NCBI RefSeq assembly: GCF_017352195.1
Contig: NZ_CP071445.1
Span: 1,798,001-1,862,000, forward strand
Direction: 5' to 3'
Length of the DNA stretch: 64,000 bases
From: Sedimentibacter sp. zth1
Lineage (GTDB): Bacteria; Bacillota; Clostridia; Tissierellales; Sedimentibacteraceae
Both the position numbers and the translations under genes were made by a program. Shown here piece by piece: positions 1-11,300 of this stretch (the stretch's first letter is position 1; each line of letters starts with the position of its first letter). The notes below the pieces were generated by a model, which was not told where the DNA came from, did no database searches, and saw only the letters and a list, made by a program, of their open reading frames with translations.

Positions 1-3000
1 CATAATTTCCACCAGTATCTTTCATAAAATATCCTCCATAAGGTTTAATATAATAATTCACTTTATTATCACGTAGTATACCTACCCTACTATTACCATT
101 ACCTAAATTCTTCACATAAACAACTTCTCCTATTGGTCTTTGTAAAAATTGAATCAAAGATAATGTATCATCTAACGTTGTATCAAAAAAAGCCTCATTT
201 GAACCGCCAATACCAGTACCATTTCCTCCAACATTGTTATTATCATTATCGTCATTATTATTTGTAGGATCTTGCATTGGTATATGTGTTTCATTCCAAT
301 CTCGGTCATTATAGAAAGGACTATTTTCCCTACCAACGTTTTCTTTAACCCAAGCACCATCTTGTTTAAGATACCACTTACCATTTCCAGACCTTCGCAC
401 CCTCACCCTATAAGTCCAACCTTTTGAAGAATTACTACCAGCCGGAGCTCTTTTAGATGGTTCATGACACCATATTTCCCAATTTCCTTGTTCATTTGTC
501 CATTTAAATCTGTATCCTACACTGAAATTAGAATCTGATTTAAATATATTTTTACAACCAGCTGGTACTCTAGATAATATGTCTTCAATTGTTGGATTTG
601 CAAGTCCTTCAAAGCATCCAATAGGACCATTTCCCGTTATTACTGTTCCAAATCCTGCGAAATAATACATATTAGAATTTAATCTTGCACTATTTATGCT
701 AATAAAAACTTCATTTTGTGAATAAGCTTGAACTATATTAGTTGATTTTCTAGTTATATTCACCATTTTAGAGTAATTTAAATCTTGTTTAGCAGCATTA
801 CTAACATACTCACTATCCATAATATAATCTAATTTATTTTTTAACGCTTGCTTTGTCAACGAACTGTTGTTAAGTATGTTTCCTGCTCTTGCTTCTTCAG
901 CTTTATTATGAGCATCTATCATCCCCTGTTCGTCTCCACGTTTTTTGGCAGCTATGTATTCTGCAGTAGCCTCTGCAATCTGTACCTGTGCTTCAGGAGA
1001 TAACTCACTGTCCCCCTTTTCCCAATGTCCAGTAGGGTCAGTGTACATTATTGGTTCATTATGGCAATATGTATATACATTCAAGCTCAACGGATCATTT
1101 GCATTACCCCTATAACTATCCTCTGTTATAAACCTTGCTATCTTACTATCATAGTATCTTGCATTTAGATAATATAGGTCAGTTTCCTTGTCATACTGAT
1201 AGCCCGCATAGGTTATATTGTTATTTACATCCCCTGTTTGACTTATTATATTACCAAATGCATCATAATCATATGTTCCTTTAACTTCTCCATTTGGTGA
1301 TATAAGTGCTGTAACATCTCCATGAGCATTGTACATATAGTAGTATTTTTCTTCTGGTGATGTACCAATTTCCTCTACTAATCGATATAATAGATTTGTA
1401 CCATATACATTCTTTGCTAATTGATTGCCTGTATTATCTGTTTCAAGTATAACCTTATCTGACTCATACAAGTAGAGTGTCGTTTCTCCGTTTATTGTTT
1501 TCTCTGTCCTGTAGTCCTCTGCGTTATAATTGTATATGCTTGTTGTACTGCCTTCTTTTAACATTATCAGACGATTGAAATTGTCGTAGCTATATAGGGT
1601 TAAATCTTGTGATCCTGAACCTTTGTCTGTACTTCTGATAATCTCAAGTTCAAAGCTTGGCATGTTCTGTATGTCAGTAGGTGTATTTGCATCTGTAATT
1701 GTCATGATGCTTTTTGTTTTACTTTTTAAGTTACCGTTATTATCATACTCATATATTGTTTTTTCTGTCTTTTTATCTGATAGCTTTGTTTCTGCGGATA
1801 TCAGCCTGTTTTGCTCATTGTATATATAGCTTGTGCCTGTTAGGTTTTCTCCTACTATCACTATCTCTGTTTTTCTGTTACCTGCTTTATCAAAGCTATA
1901 GCTTGTTATCTTACCATTTGGCTCTGTTACTTTTTCAAGCCTGTTTAGGCTGTCGTATTCATATATTGTTGTTCCATCACTTGTTGTCTTTGATGTTTGG
2001 TTCTCTGCTGCATCATAGGTATATGTATAGCTTTGTAGAACTGTTCCATCTGATTTTAGGTTTTCAAGTGTTTTAACCTTATTATCCTTGTAATATGTAT
2101 ATGTTTCTTTTGTTCCTTCTGGATATATTATACTTTTTCTGTTCCCATTTGTATAGTAGGTATATTTTGTTGTTTTATCTCCAGTTTTTACACTGTATAA
2201 ACGACCTACTTTGTCGTATGTTTTTTCTGATATATTCCCCTTAGGGTCTATTGTTTTTTCTACTATATATCCTGATATATTGCTAGGTACATCATACTGA
2301 TATATTGTTTGTCCTATCACTGGTACTGTCTTAGCTGTTACTCTATTTTGCTCATCATATATTCTTGTTGTTGTACCTGTAGAATCTGTCATTGTAAGTA
2401 GATTTCCGTTATTGTCATAGGTATAGCTTTTTAACTCACCATCTGCATTTTCACTAAGTAATCTACCAAATATATCATAGGTATAGGTTGTTTTTTTTCT
2501 ATTTCTATCTACCTTGCTTTTGAGCAAGCCGTCTGCTCTGTATTTATAGCTTTCTGTTTTGCTTGCATTGTTTATTCCATTAGGATCTATTTTTTTTCTA
2601 AGCTTATTCATTGCGTTATATACATAGGTTGTTACATTTCCATTACCGTCTGTCTGGGTAATCATATTTCCATTATTGTCGTAGGTATATGTGGTTGTTT
2701 CACCTAATGGATTTATTACGTTTTTAAGTCTATTTTCTGCATCATATCTGTATGTTGTAATATTGTATCTTCCATCTGTCTTGGCTGCAACGTTACCTCT
2801 GTTATCATAACTTTGTCTTGTTATATGTCCTTCTCCATCTTCTGCATATGTCTGACGAAGGTTTTTATCATAGCCATATTCTGTTACATTATGTAATGCA
2901 TCATATACTCGTATCTGTGCATTTGCATTGTTATATTCCATTTGTCCTATAACTGTTCCTGTTGCATCTATAGTCTCTACTAGTCTGTTTATTCCATCGT

Positions 3001-6000
3001 ACACATATTGAGTTGTATTGCCTTGATAGTCAGTTTCACTTATCTTGTTACCGTTAGCATCATATGTATATGTTGTTGTCTTATTTTTCCCACTAACATT
3101 TATTGATGCTGATTTTAGCTGATTTAACTCGTTATATGTGTAATTTATTGTATTACCATTCCCATCTGTTTCATATGTTTTGTTACCATTTGCATCATAA
3201 CCATATGTTGTTGTTATTCTTTCACTTGATGCTTCATTGCGTGTAGTATTTGATGTTTGTCTATTTAGAAAATCATATGTATATTCATTTATCTTTCCAA
3301 GGCTATTTTTTGAATACATAAGGTTTCCTAAATCATCATATTGAAAAGCAGTTGTTTTTGATGGATGGGGATATGATTTAGTGTTATTATCATCTGGAGT
3401 TTTAACATATGCTACTTTATCAAAAGCATTCCATTTTGTTATTGTAATATTACCCATGCCATCTTTTGTTTGTATAACTCTTCCTAGTAAATCATATTTT
3501 GCACTACCTTTTTGTTTTCCATTTACATAACTACTTAATAGGTTTCCTGTGCCATTATATGTATATGATATTTCTGTTTCATCACTGTATGTCTCTTTAA
3601 CTTTTTGTCCAAGTCCGTTGTATTCATATTTTACAAAGTATGGTAGGTTATTGTTCTTTGATTCAGCGTCTTTTGTAGTTTCTAGCTGTCCTGATAATGT
3701 ATATGTATTTGTTGTTCCATAGCCTGTATATATTTTTTCATCATCAGTAGTACCTGTTCCAGCTGCAAATCCCATTGCATCAAGTTTTTTTGTTATATTT
3801 CCAAGTATATCATATTCATATGCTGCAATAACGACTCTTGTCAAGTCCTTTGACCAGTTATATGTTATGTTATTCATATTCCACTTTTTAAATACGACAG
3901 CTTTTGTTTTAACTCTGCTCATTGAATCGTATGTATACTCTGTTCTTTCCATTGAGTTTATGTCTGTACCAACTACATTTTTAGGTGAAACCTCTGCAAC
4001 TTTTCTTCCTGCTAGGTCATATTTTATTAGTGATATATTATTTTTTGCATCTATTGTTTTTACAAGGTTACCCATTGTGTCATAGAAATATCTAGTAGTA
4101 TTGTTGTTTGCATCTGTTGATGTTTCAACCTTACCATTCCATGTATAGGTTTTTGAAGCTGTAACAGTCATTGTTTGACCTGAGCTGTTTTTTCCTGTAG
4201 TGCTTGTAGATAAAAGTCTATCTAATATGTCATAATTATTCACAGTAACTGTTCCATCTGGTTGTGTAATGCTTTTTATATTACCATTTTTATCATAGCT
4301 ATATTTGGTTGTAATGCTTTTTAGGTTATCGTCTTTATAACTTTCTCCAAAAATATCTCCACTTCGTACATAGTTTGTAACAACAGTAGGTTTTTTCATA
4401 TAGTTATATTGATATTCTGTTTCTTTTGTCTCAATGATTAATATATATTTAGTTTCATTGTCTATAATTTCATCAACAATAGGCTTTTCTATATTAGTAG
4501 GATAAACTATTTGTTCTTTAATTTTAGAATTTATCACATATCTAATTTCTTTACTTATGTTGCCATTAACATCATATTCAAAGGAGCTTTTTTTACCATC
4601 AGAACCAGTTTGTTCAATGATACGGTCTTTATCATATTTTGATAACGTGTAGTATGTATCATTTGTTACTTCATTAAGTTCAACAAGCTGTTTTCCTATC
4701 TCTTGCTTGAGTATGTTTCCATTTTTATCATAACTAAAGTTTGTCCATGAATATTTGATATTTCCATCTTTTATCGAAACTGGTGTCCAAATATCACTTA
4801 CATTACCCATACCATCATAGTTATATATTGTACTTGCACCATTTGCTGAAATTTCTTCCTTAACTGTTCCATCATAATTGTATATTGTTTTAGTCTTTGT
4901 AAAATCAGGATATTGCTGTTCTACAACTCTTCCTGCATAGTCGGTTATTGTAATGGTAGTTGACTTTGATTGTCCATCTTTATCATAGTATATTATGTCT
5001 GTTTTTTGACTATTACCATTAAGTAATATACTATAGCTAGTTTCTGATAATAGTATTTCAACAGGAGATTGCTTAGTCATATCTTTAAAATATACTTTTG
5101 TAGGTCTGTTTAATACATCATACTCGAATCTATAATATGCATTATTAGGCTTTAATTCACTAATTTTGTTGCCAAATTTATCATAGGTATATTTTGTTTT
5201 ATTGCCTAAAGCATCTTCAGTGTATTCCAAATAACCGTTGTCATACCATTTATATTTTGTACCTATCAAACCAGTATATTGACTTGTCTGCAAATTGTCC
5301 TTATCTGCCTCATATTGCTCAGGTGTAACCTCCAAAATCTTATACCCAGCATTGTCGTATACTATTCTAGTTACTCCGCCATCTGGATGTTTTTCTCTTA
5401 TTATATTTCCATTTTTATCGTAATCCCAACTGATTACTTCTAACTTTGGCGATGTCTCTTTTGTCTTCCACCCAATTTTATTATATTCATATGTTGTAAT
5501 ATCACCAGTCTTATTCTTATAGGTTTTAATATTACCGTAATTATCATATGTGTATGTTTCTGTATTTCCTATTGGATCTGTTGTACTTTTTAAAAGACCT
5601 CCGACATTACAGCTAAAAAGCTGATTTGCTTCTGACTTGGTATAATATTCATATGTTGTTATTGCAAACTTATTATTATATGTTGAATCAGAATTTTTAT
5701 CATCATACTCATCTGTACCATTTAAAGGTTTTACCTTTTTTAGTAGAAGTTTTTTTGTTTCGCTATCATAAATATAGAAGGTTTTATGTCCTACTTCATT
5801 TATTTCCTTAATAAGATTATTTTTCTCATCATAAAAAAACTGTTTTTTACTCTTATTAGGGTCAGTAATTTGGTCAGGATTTGTTATACCTGTAATATTA
5901 CCTTTATTGTCAACATCAAATAAGGTCGTATTTCCATTTCTGTCTATTTTTGATTTGATATCTCCATAATGATTAATATTAGAATTAAACCAATAGCTTG

Positions 6001-8332
6001 TTACCTCTGAACGTCCTTCAGGATCTTGAACTCTGATTGTATACATAGCAACATCAAATTCATATGTCCATTTTTTGTTTTCAGAATTTGATATTGTTGT
6101 TCTTCTATTTGTTACATCATATGTGTATACCCACGTTTCACCTGCTGCATCGATTGTCTTACAAATTTTATTTTGTGCATCACCCATATTGTGACTATAT
6201 TTTAAGGTTTGGAACACATGAGCATTGCCATCTATTAGTTTTGTAAGATATTTTGATGAATCATACTCATATTGTAATGTTTGACTATTTGGGTCTATTA
6301 CCTTAACTAGCAAATTTTTATAGTTATATTCGTATATAACCTGTCTTAACTCAGGGTCAGTGATACTTTTCAAGAGTCCATTTGTAGGATAGTATTCAAG
6401 TTTATATTGTCTTCCTACTGTATCAACTATATTATCTATTTTTCCATTTTGATAGTTTATAGAAATTCTGTTTCCATTTTTATCTTCCATAGATGTCATA
6501 TAACCATATTCGTTAAATCCATATTTGTATTGGTCCTTCGTATATAATATACTTGAATTAGAAAATTTTACATATGAGGCTCTTGTTCCTTCTGGAACGT
6601 ATTTATCTCCATTTCTATTAAATACATGTGTACTTCCATCTGGCAGACAAATATATACAGTGTTTTCGCCACCATAAGCTCTTCCTTCAAATCCAAAGGT
6701 CCACCCTCTACCTAACATAGTAGGTTTCTCGTCTCTTGAGTTATATGTTCTACTGAAATTCACTTGAAAACCTGGAGCAGGAATACTCATGTCTGTACAT
6801 GTAACTGAATAATTTCCTGAAGCTGGATTTACTCCACCTTCTCCATAATGGAATCTTTCCGCATTTCTTGCTCTTTCATCCATTGTATACCATGTATCTT
6901 GACTTCCTTCTCCTGAACCCGCAAGAATATCATCTCCAGCACCAAGACCGTTATATGTATCTGGTAAAGTCTGGGGAATATTTGTCAAAGTAGCAAATGC
7001 ATCAACTCTACCCTCAGAGCCAATAATGTATTTTAGTGCATCACATTTTACTACATTGTTTATAATTCTTTCTTTTATTTCGTCAATGCTACTTTGAGGG
7101 AGATAACTTTTTGCAAGAGCTGCAATTCCAGATACATAAGCAGCTGATACTGAAGTTCCACTATAATAGTCATAGCCTTGCTCTGGTATTGTGCTTAATA
7201 CACTTGTACCTGGAGCGGCAACATCCACGTTAATTCCTCTGTTTGAAAATGTAGCCAAAATTCCCATACAGTCTACTGCACCTACTGAAATTACGTTTGG
7301 AATATCAAAACTTGCAGGGTAAACAGGAAAATATTTGGAATATCCTCCTCTATTTCCAGCTGCGCATACGAATAACATGCCACTATCAGCCATTGCTTCC
7401 TTAAGTGCAATATTATTATCTGTACCACCAAAGCTACAGTTAATAATATTTACACCCATATTTTTTGCATATTCTATTGCTTCAATTGCGTCACTGGTAT
7501 ATCCAGTGGTAGCATTAATGAACTTTAACGGTAATATTTTTACTTTTGGTGCTACACCCACTACTCCACTGTTATTTGCACTAGCAGCAATTATACCTGC
7601 AATATAAGTACCATGAACATCTTCTTCTGGTGAGGAATACACAGTATTCATATCATCACTAAAGTTCCATCCATTGATATCATCAATGTATCCATTGCCA
7701 TCATCATCTATTCCGTTTCCAGGTATTTCTTTTTGATTTACATAAACATTATCCTTAAGGTCAGAATGTGTAATGTCTATTCCGCTGTCTAACACACCAA
7801 TTACTACATTTTCACCTGTTGATAGATCCCATGCATTTAATGCATTAATGTCAACAGTACTTCTGCCAATCTTTCCTCTTACCTCTTGACCACTGTTTAA
7901 CAAACCCCATTGAAGTAAAAATTTCTCATCAGTTGGTGTACTGGTTATTGTAAGCGGGTAGTTTGGCTGTGCGTATTCAACATTAGGATCTTTTTTTAGC
8001 TCTTCAATTACACTGCTAATGTCATCTGTTTTATCAATTTCTAATATACTAATACGCTTTGACTTAAAATTCTTTTTCTCAATAAACTTTTTAAGCTTTA
8101 ATTTACTTTTTATATTATTGTGCATTTTAGAATTACTAGATTCACTTTTGTATTTAATAATTATATCTGTTTTTTCATTAGACCTTTGTGAATCAAGAGC
8201 AACTATTTTTTTAGTCATTTCATTTTTTTCATGACTAACATTTTCTGCAAATACATTTGGTGCACATGTTACTTGAGCTACTAAAATAGCAACGGTTAAA
8301 ATTTTAGCTATTATTTTTTTGAATTTACACAT
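1..8332 (-). CDS. Secreted subtilisin-like protease fused to Rhs/YD-repeat shell with toxin-like C-terminus (3' end outside window)
   Basis: One frame stays open from an ATG with a strong site (AGAGGGGG) to the left edge, at least 2777 residues, so the C-terminus is missing. Residues 1-29 form a signal peptide. A propeptide-like region follows to about 127, ending YAQPNYPL. The S8 domain has the full triad: D182 (VLDSGID), H240 (DVHGTYIAGI), S394 (SGTSVSAA), with oxyanion N327 (AAGN). From about residue 500 an Rhs shell with dozens of YD repeats (YDxxGN) runs to the Rhs core ending DPTGH near 2434. The tail contains GYRFKWTNEQGNWEIW and APAGSNSSKGWTYRV, resembling polymorphic toxin type 30 (from memory), then an Asn/Gly-rich linker and a last domain cut by the edge. 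Known of the family: Rhs shells encapsulate C-terminal toxins. Inferred: an exported polymorphic toxin carrying its own protease. It lies 12 bases after the FN3 gene, so the two are probably co-transcribed. Any immunity gene would be off the left edge. Confidence 0.9.
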   Translation of the reverse strand, partial: MCKFKKIIAKILTVAILVAQVTCAPNVFAENVSHEKNEMTKKIVALDSQRSNEKTDIIIKYKSESSNSKMHNNIKSKLKLKKFIEKKNFKSKRISILEIDKTDDISSVIEELKKDPNVEYAQPNYPLTITSTPTDEKFLLQWGLLNSGQEVRGKIGRSTVDINALNAWDLSTGENVVIGVLDSGIDITHSDLKDNVYVNQKEIPGNGIDDDGNGYIDDINGWNFSDDMNTVYSSPEEDVHGTYIAGIIAASANNSGVVGVAPKVKILPLKFINATTGYTSDAIEAIEYAKNMGVNIINCSFGGTDNNIALKEAMADSGMLFVCAAGNRGGYSKYFPVYPASFDIPNVISVGAVDCMGILATFSNRGINVDVAAPGTSVLSTIPEQGYDYYSGTSVSAAYVSGIAALAKSYLPQSSIDEIKERIINNVVKCDALKYIIGSEGRVDAFATLTNIPQTLPDTYNGLGAGDDILAGSGEGSQDTWYTMDERARNAERFHYGEGGVNPASGNYSVTCTDMSIPAPGFQVNFSRTYNSRDEKPTMLGRGWTFGFEGRAYGGENTVYICLPDGSTHVFNRNGDKYVPEGTRASYVKFSNSSILYTKDQYKYGFNEYGYMTSMEDKNGNRISINYQNGKIDNIVDTVGRQYKLEYYPTNGLLKSITDPELRQVIYEYNYKNLLVKVIDPNSQTLQYEYDSSKYLTKLIDGNAHVFQTLKYSHNMGDAQNKICKTIDAAGETWVYTYDVTNRRTTISNSENKKWTYEFDVAMYTIRVQDPEGRSEVTSYWFNSNINHYGDIKSKIDRNGNTTLFDVDNKGNITGITNPDQITDPNKSKKQFFYDEKNNLIKEINEVGHKTFYIYDSETKKLLLKKVKPLNGTDEYDDKNSDSTYNNKFAITTYEYYTKSEANQLFSCNVGGLLKSTTDPIGNTETYTYDNYGNIKTYKNKTGDITTYEYNKIGWKTKETSPKLEVISWDYDKNGNIIREKHPDGGVTRIVYDNAGYKILEVTPEQYEADKDNLQTSQYTGLIGTKYKWYDNGYLEYTEDALGNKTKYTYDKFGNKISELKPNNAYYRFEYDVLNRPTKVYFKDMTKQSPVEILLSETSYSILLNGNSQKTDIIYYDKDGQSKSTTITITDYAGRVVEQQYPDFTKTKTIYNYDGTVKEEISANGASTIYNYDGMGNVSDIWTPVSIKDGNIKYSWTNFSYDKNGNILKQEIGKQLVELNEVTNDTYYTLSKYDKDRIIEQTGSDGKKSSFEYDVNGNISKEIRYVINSKIKEQIVYPTNIEKPIVDEIIDNETKYILIIETKETEYQYNYMKKPTVVTNYVRSGDIFGESYKDDNLKSITTKYSYDKNGNIKSITQPDGTVTVNNYDILDRLLSTSTTGKNSSGQTMTVTASKTYTWNGKVETSTDANNNTTRYFYDTMGNLVKTIDAKNNISLIKYDLAGRKVAEVSPKNVVGTDINSMERTEYTYDSMSRVKTKAVVFKKWNMNNITYNWSKDLTRVVIAAYEYDILGNITKKLDAMGFAAGTGTTDDEKIYTGYGTTNTYTLSGQLETTKDAESKNNNLPYFVKYEYNGLGQKVKETYSDETEISYTYNGTGNLLSSYVNGKQKGSAKYDLLGRVIQTKDGMGNITITKWNAFDKVAYVKTPDDNNTKSYPHPSKTTAFQYDDLGNLMYSKNSLGKINEYTYDFLNRQTSNTTRNEASSERITTTYGYDANGNKTYETDGNGNTINYTYNELNQLKSASINVSGKNKTTTYTYDANGNKISETDYQGNTTQYVYDGINRLVETIDATGTVIGQMEYNNANAQIRVYDALHNVTEYGYDKNLRQTYAEDGEGHITRQSYDNRGNVAAKTDGRYNITTYRYDAENRLKNVINPLGETTTYTYDNNGNMITQTDGNGNVTTYVYNAMNKLRKKIDPNGINNASKTESYKYRADGLLKSKVDRNRKKTTYTYDIFGRLLSENADGELKSYTYDNNGNLLTMTDSTGTTTRIYDEQNRVTAKTVPVIGQTIYQYDVPSNISGYIVEKTIDPKGNISEKTYDKVGRLYSVKTGDKTTKYTYYTNGNRKSIIYPEGTKETYTYYKDNKVKTLENLKSDGTVLQSYTYTYDAAENQTSKTTSDGTTIYEYDSLNRLEKVTEPNGKITSYSFDKAGNRKTEIVIVGENLTGTSYIYNEQNRLISAETKLSDKKTEKTIYEYDNNGNLKSKTKSIMTITDANTPTDIQNMPSFELEIIRSTDKGSGSQDLTLYSYDNFNRLIMLKEGSTTSIYNYNAEDYRTEKTINGETTLYLYESDKVILETDNTGNQLAKNVYGTNLLYRLVEEIGTSPEEKYYYMYNAHGDVTALISPNGEVKGTYDYDAFGNIISQTGDVNNNITYAGYQYDKETDLYYLNARYYDSKIARFITEDSYRGNANDPLSLNVYTYCHNEPIMYTDPTGHWEKGDSELSPEAQVQIAEATAEYIAAKKRGDEQGMIDAHNKAEEARAGNILNNSSLTKQALKNKLDYIMDSEYVSNAAKQDLNYSKMVNITRKSTNIVQAYSQNEVFISINSARLNSNMYYFAGFGTVITGNGPIGCFEGLANPTIEDILSRVPAGCKNIFKSDSNFSVGYRFKWTNEQGNWEIWCHEPSKRAPAGSNSSKGWTYRVRVRRSGNGKWYLKQDGAWVKENVGRENSPFYNDRDWNETHIPMQDPTNNNDDNDNNNVGGNGTGIGGSNEAFFDTTLDDTLSLIQFLQRPIGEVVYVKNLGNGNSRVGILRDNKVNYYIKPYGGYFMKDTGGNY

Positions 8333-8344
8333 ATTATCCCCCTC

Positions 8345-11300
8345 TTATTGTTGTATGCTTACATTGTAATTTATTTGGCTAGTACATTTTTTCTTTCCAA
8401 CAAACTTTATACTATTAATAATACCTGTCATTTCTCTTACACTTTTATTCTTAACAAAAATAGTAATATAACAAAGGTTATCTTTATTTTCAACAATTAT
8501 CTGCATATTGTTGTCTTTAAAATAAGTTGTAGTAGTATCCAGCTCAGGTGTAAATTCACATACATCAACTAAGACCAACTCATCTGTATTAATAGCTATT
8601 GTCATTTTATATTGATTAATATCTTTTACATTAGATACAGGCATCATAATCGAAAATTCTTCCCCTTCATCAATAGTTACTTGTAGAGGAATATTTTGAT
8701 TGTACATTAGTTGCTCAGTCCACTCACTAGTTTTAAATGTATTTAAAGCTCTTATCCTAAATGAATGAGTCAAATAACGACCTGCTTGTAATATATTTAT
8801 ACTTGATTCTTCGGTTGTAGCAACAATTACTCCATCCATTTCAATCTCATATTGTGATGCTCCTTTGGATGTATCCCATTTCAACTGTATTCCTCCATCT
8901 TCCGCATTTGATACTATAAGATTTTTTGGCGTCGAAATATCTGTAACACAATATACAGTACTGCCCCACGGTCCTTGTCCTACTGTAGTCAATGCTCTCA
9001 CTTGGAATTGATATAAGGTACCATTTGTTAGTCCATCTATAGTAATTGTAGAATCTGTAGTTGTATAGCTATTACCACTGGAATCCTTTACTTCATAAGA
9101 AATAGCATCTTTAACATCATTCCAATCAATGCTAATTGCAGCACCGGTAGTAGTTAAACTATTTTTACATAATATATTTATAGGTGCACCAGGTAAAGCT
9201 TCGTTTGTTGAGGCAGATATTGATTCACTCCAAATACTTGACCCTGATTCGTTATATGAACGAATTCTGTAACTACGTGTTGTTTTCGGAGGAATATCAA
9301 AATCATGATATGCATTTGAGTAAACTTTTACAATTTTATTATTTTCAATTTCTACCTCATATCCTTGTGCATTAGCTACATTATTCCAATTTAATTCAAT
9401 AGCAAATTCTGTTGCATTTATATTTTCTAGTATAGGAGCTTCAGGAATTGCCTGAGGTCCTGAAAAAGATATTTCGTGCGACCATTCTCCCAGTATATTT
9501 TGCTCATAATCAAGTACGGCAGCAACTCTAACTGCATAAAATGCTTGTGGAGTTGTAGCTATGCTAATCATAGGTACATCTACATTTTGAGATTGTCCAC
9601 CATTTATTTTCACCATATATCCTTTAGCATCTTTTACTGAATCCCATGAAACTACTATTGAACCTTGGTTAATCTTTGAAGGTTTAATATTTTGCGGTAT
9701 ACTTGTTATTTCTCTTTTTGTTGTAATTGTTATAGATTCACTCCATTCACTATAGCCACTTTGATTGCCCGCTCTTACTGAATAGTTGTGAGTTGAATTA
9801 TCCAATAATGACGAATGTATAAATGTAGTATTTGGTCCAGAATAAATTATTACGCCATCAGCAGATAATTCGTATATATTTGCCACATCACATTTACTCC
9901 ATTGTATAGTAACAATATTTTGTCCAGAAGTTCCTAAAACTTGTGAAGGAGCAGTAGGAATGGCTTTTACTGTTACAGGATAACTCCAACCACCTTCTCT
10001 TTCATCAAAAAGTGCTCTTACTTTATACGTATGAGGTTGAGTCAAACTTGAAACAGAGTCAATATATGATGTAGTTATAGCCGATGTAGTAGTACAAGTT
10101 GCATTATCAATTTCTATTTTATAACTTGATGCATTTTCAATACTATTCCAGTTAATACATATTGCTGCGCCCTCTACATTACCAGTAATTTCAGGGGCAT
10201 CTGCTACTCTAGGTAATAGTTTTATACTTTGTGGTGCTGCATAGCCACTATCCCCACCTTCGTTGACAGCCATAATTTTGACAACATGCTCTGATTCAGA
10301 GGCAACTGAAGGATCAAATGAATAAGTATATTCAGGTATACTTATTCCTCTTATTTCGTTTCCATCTATATTAACAACATATGAATCAGCATTATTCACT
10401 GAATTCCAAGAAATATTAATTTTTGTTTGTGTTGCAGTTAGTTCAATTCCATTAGGCATAATAGGAGCACTAGAAATTGTTTTTATAGTAACAGGTGTAC
10501 TCCATTTACCATTATCAAATATATTTCTTGCTCTTATGCTATAAGTGTGAACACTTCCAGGGGTTAATCCATTATGCTCAAAATTAGTATTTAATTCTGT
10601 ATTGTATATCTTACCATCACACTTTATATCATAGCCATTTGCACCATTTACTTCATTCCATGAAACTTGAGTATATGTATTAAATCTATTGAATTTAATT
10701 CCATCAGGAATGGTAGGAGCTTCACCTTTAGTTTTTTGAGTAATTTTTGCCACTAAGACTCCAGATTCATTTGAAGCAATAATTTCATAAGTATATGTTG
10801 TGTTTGGTGTAAGTCCAGTATCAAGAAATTTATTATCAGTTATTTTATCAGCTATAACAACGCCATCTCTCTTAATTATGTAAAATTTTGCTCTTGCACT
10901 TTGCTCCCAAGAAAGAGTGATTTGTTTATCCTTAGCAGAAGATCTTAATTGACTTGGAGCATCAGGAGGTGCAATTTTAGTACTGAATACTTTTTCTGCT
11001 ATACCAGATGATTTGACTCCATTGCTATTAATAGAACAAACTTTTACAGTATATTGAGTTTGAGCATCCAATCCTGAAAAACTATAACTATTGGTATTAA
11101 TTTCATTTGATTCATTTATTAGATTATCACCTTTGTATAAACTGCATTTATACAAAACTGAATTAGGGTTATTATTTTTATCCCATGTAAATTGAACGTT
11201 ATCAAATGTTACATTATTAATAACAATATTTTTTGGTATATTTGACGATGTATAAATTATTGAAGGCTCACTCCACTCTCCTTCATTAGTCCATTTTGTT

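Noticed and set aside
172-384. 70-codon minus-strand frame at the left edge
   Set aside because: It is in another frame than the Rhs gene, which reads without a break through this stretch.
1040-6800. Regular repeats that could look like a CRISPR array or satellite DNA
   Set aside because: They are degenerate codon-level YD repeats of the Rhs protein, in one open frame, with variable spacing and sequence.
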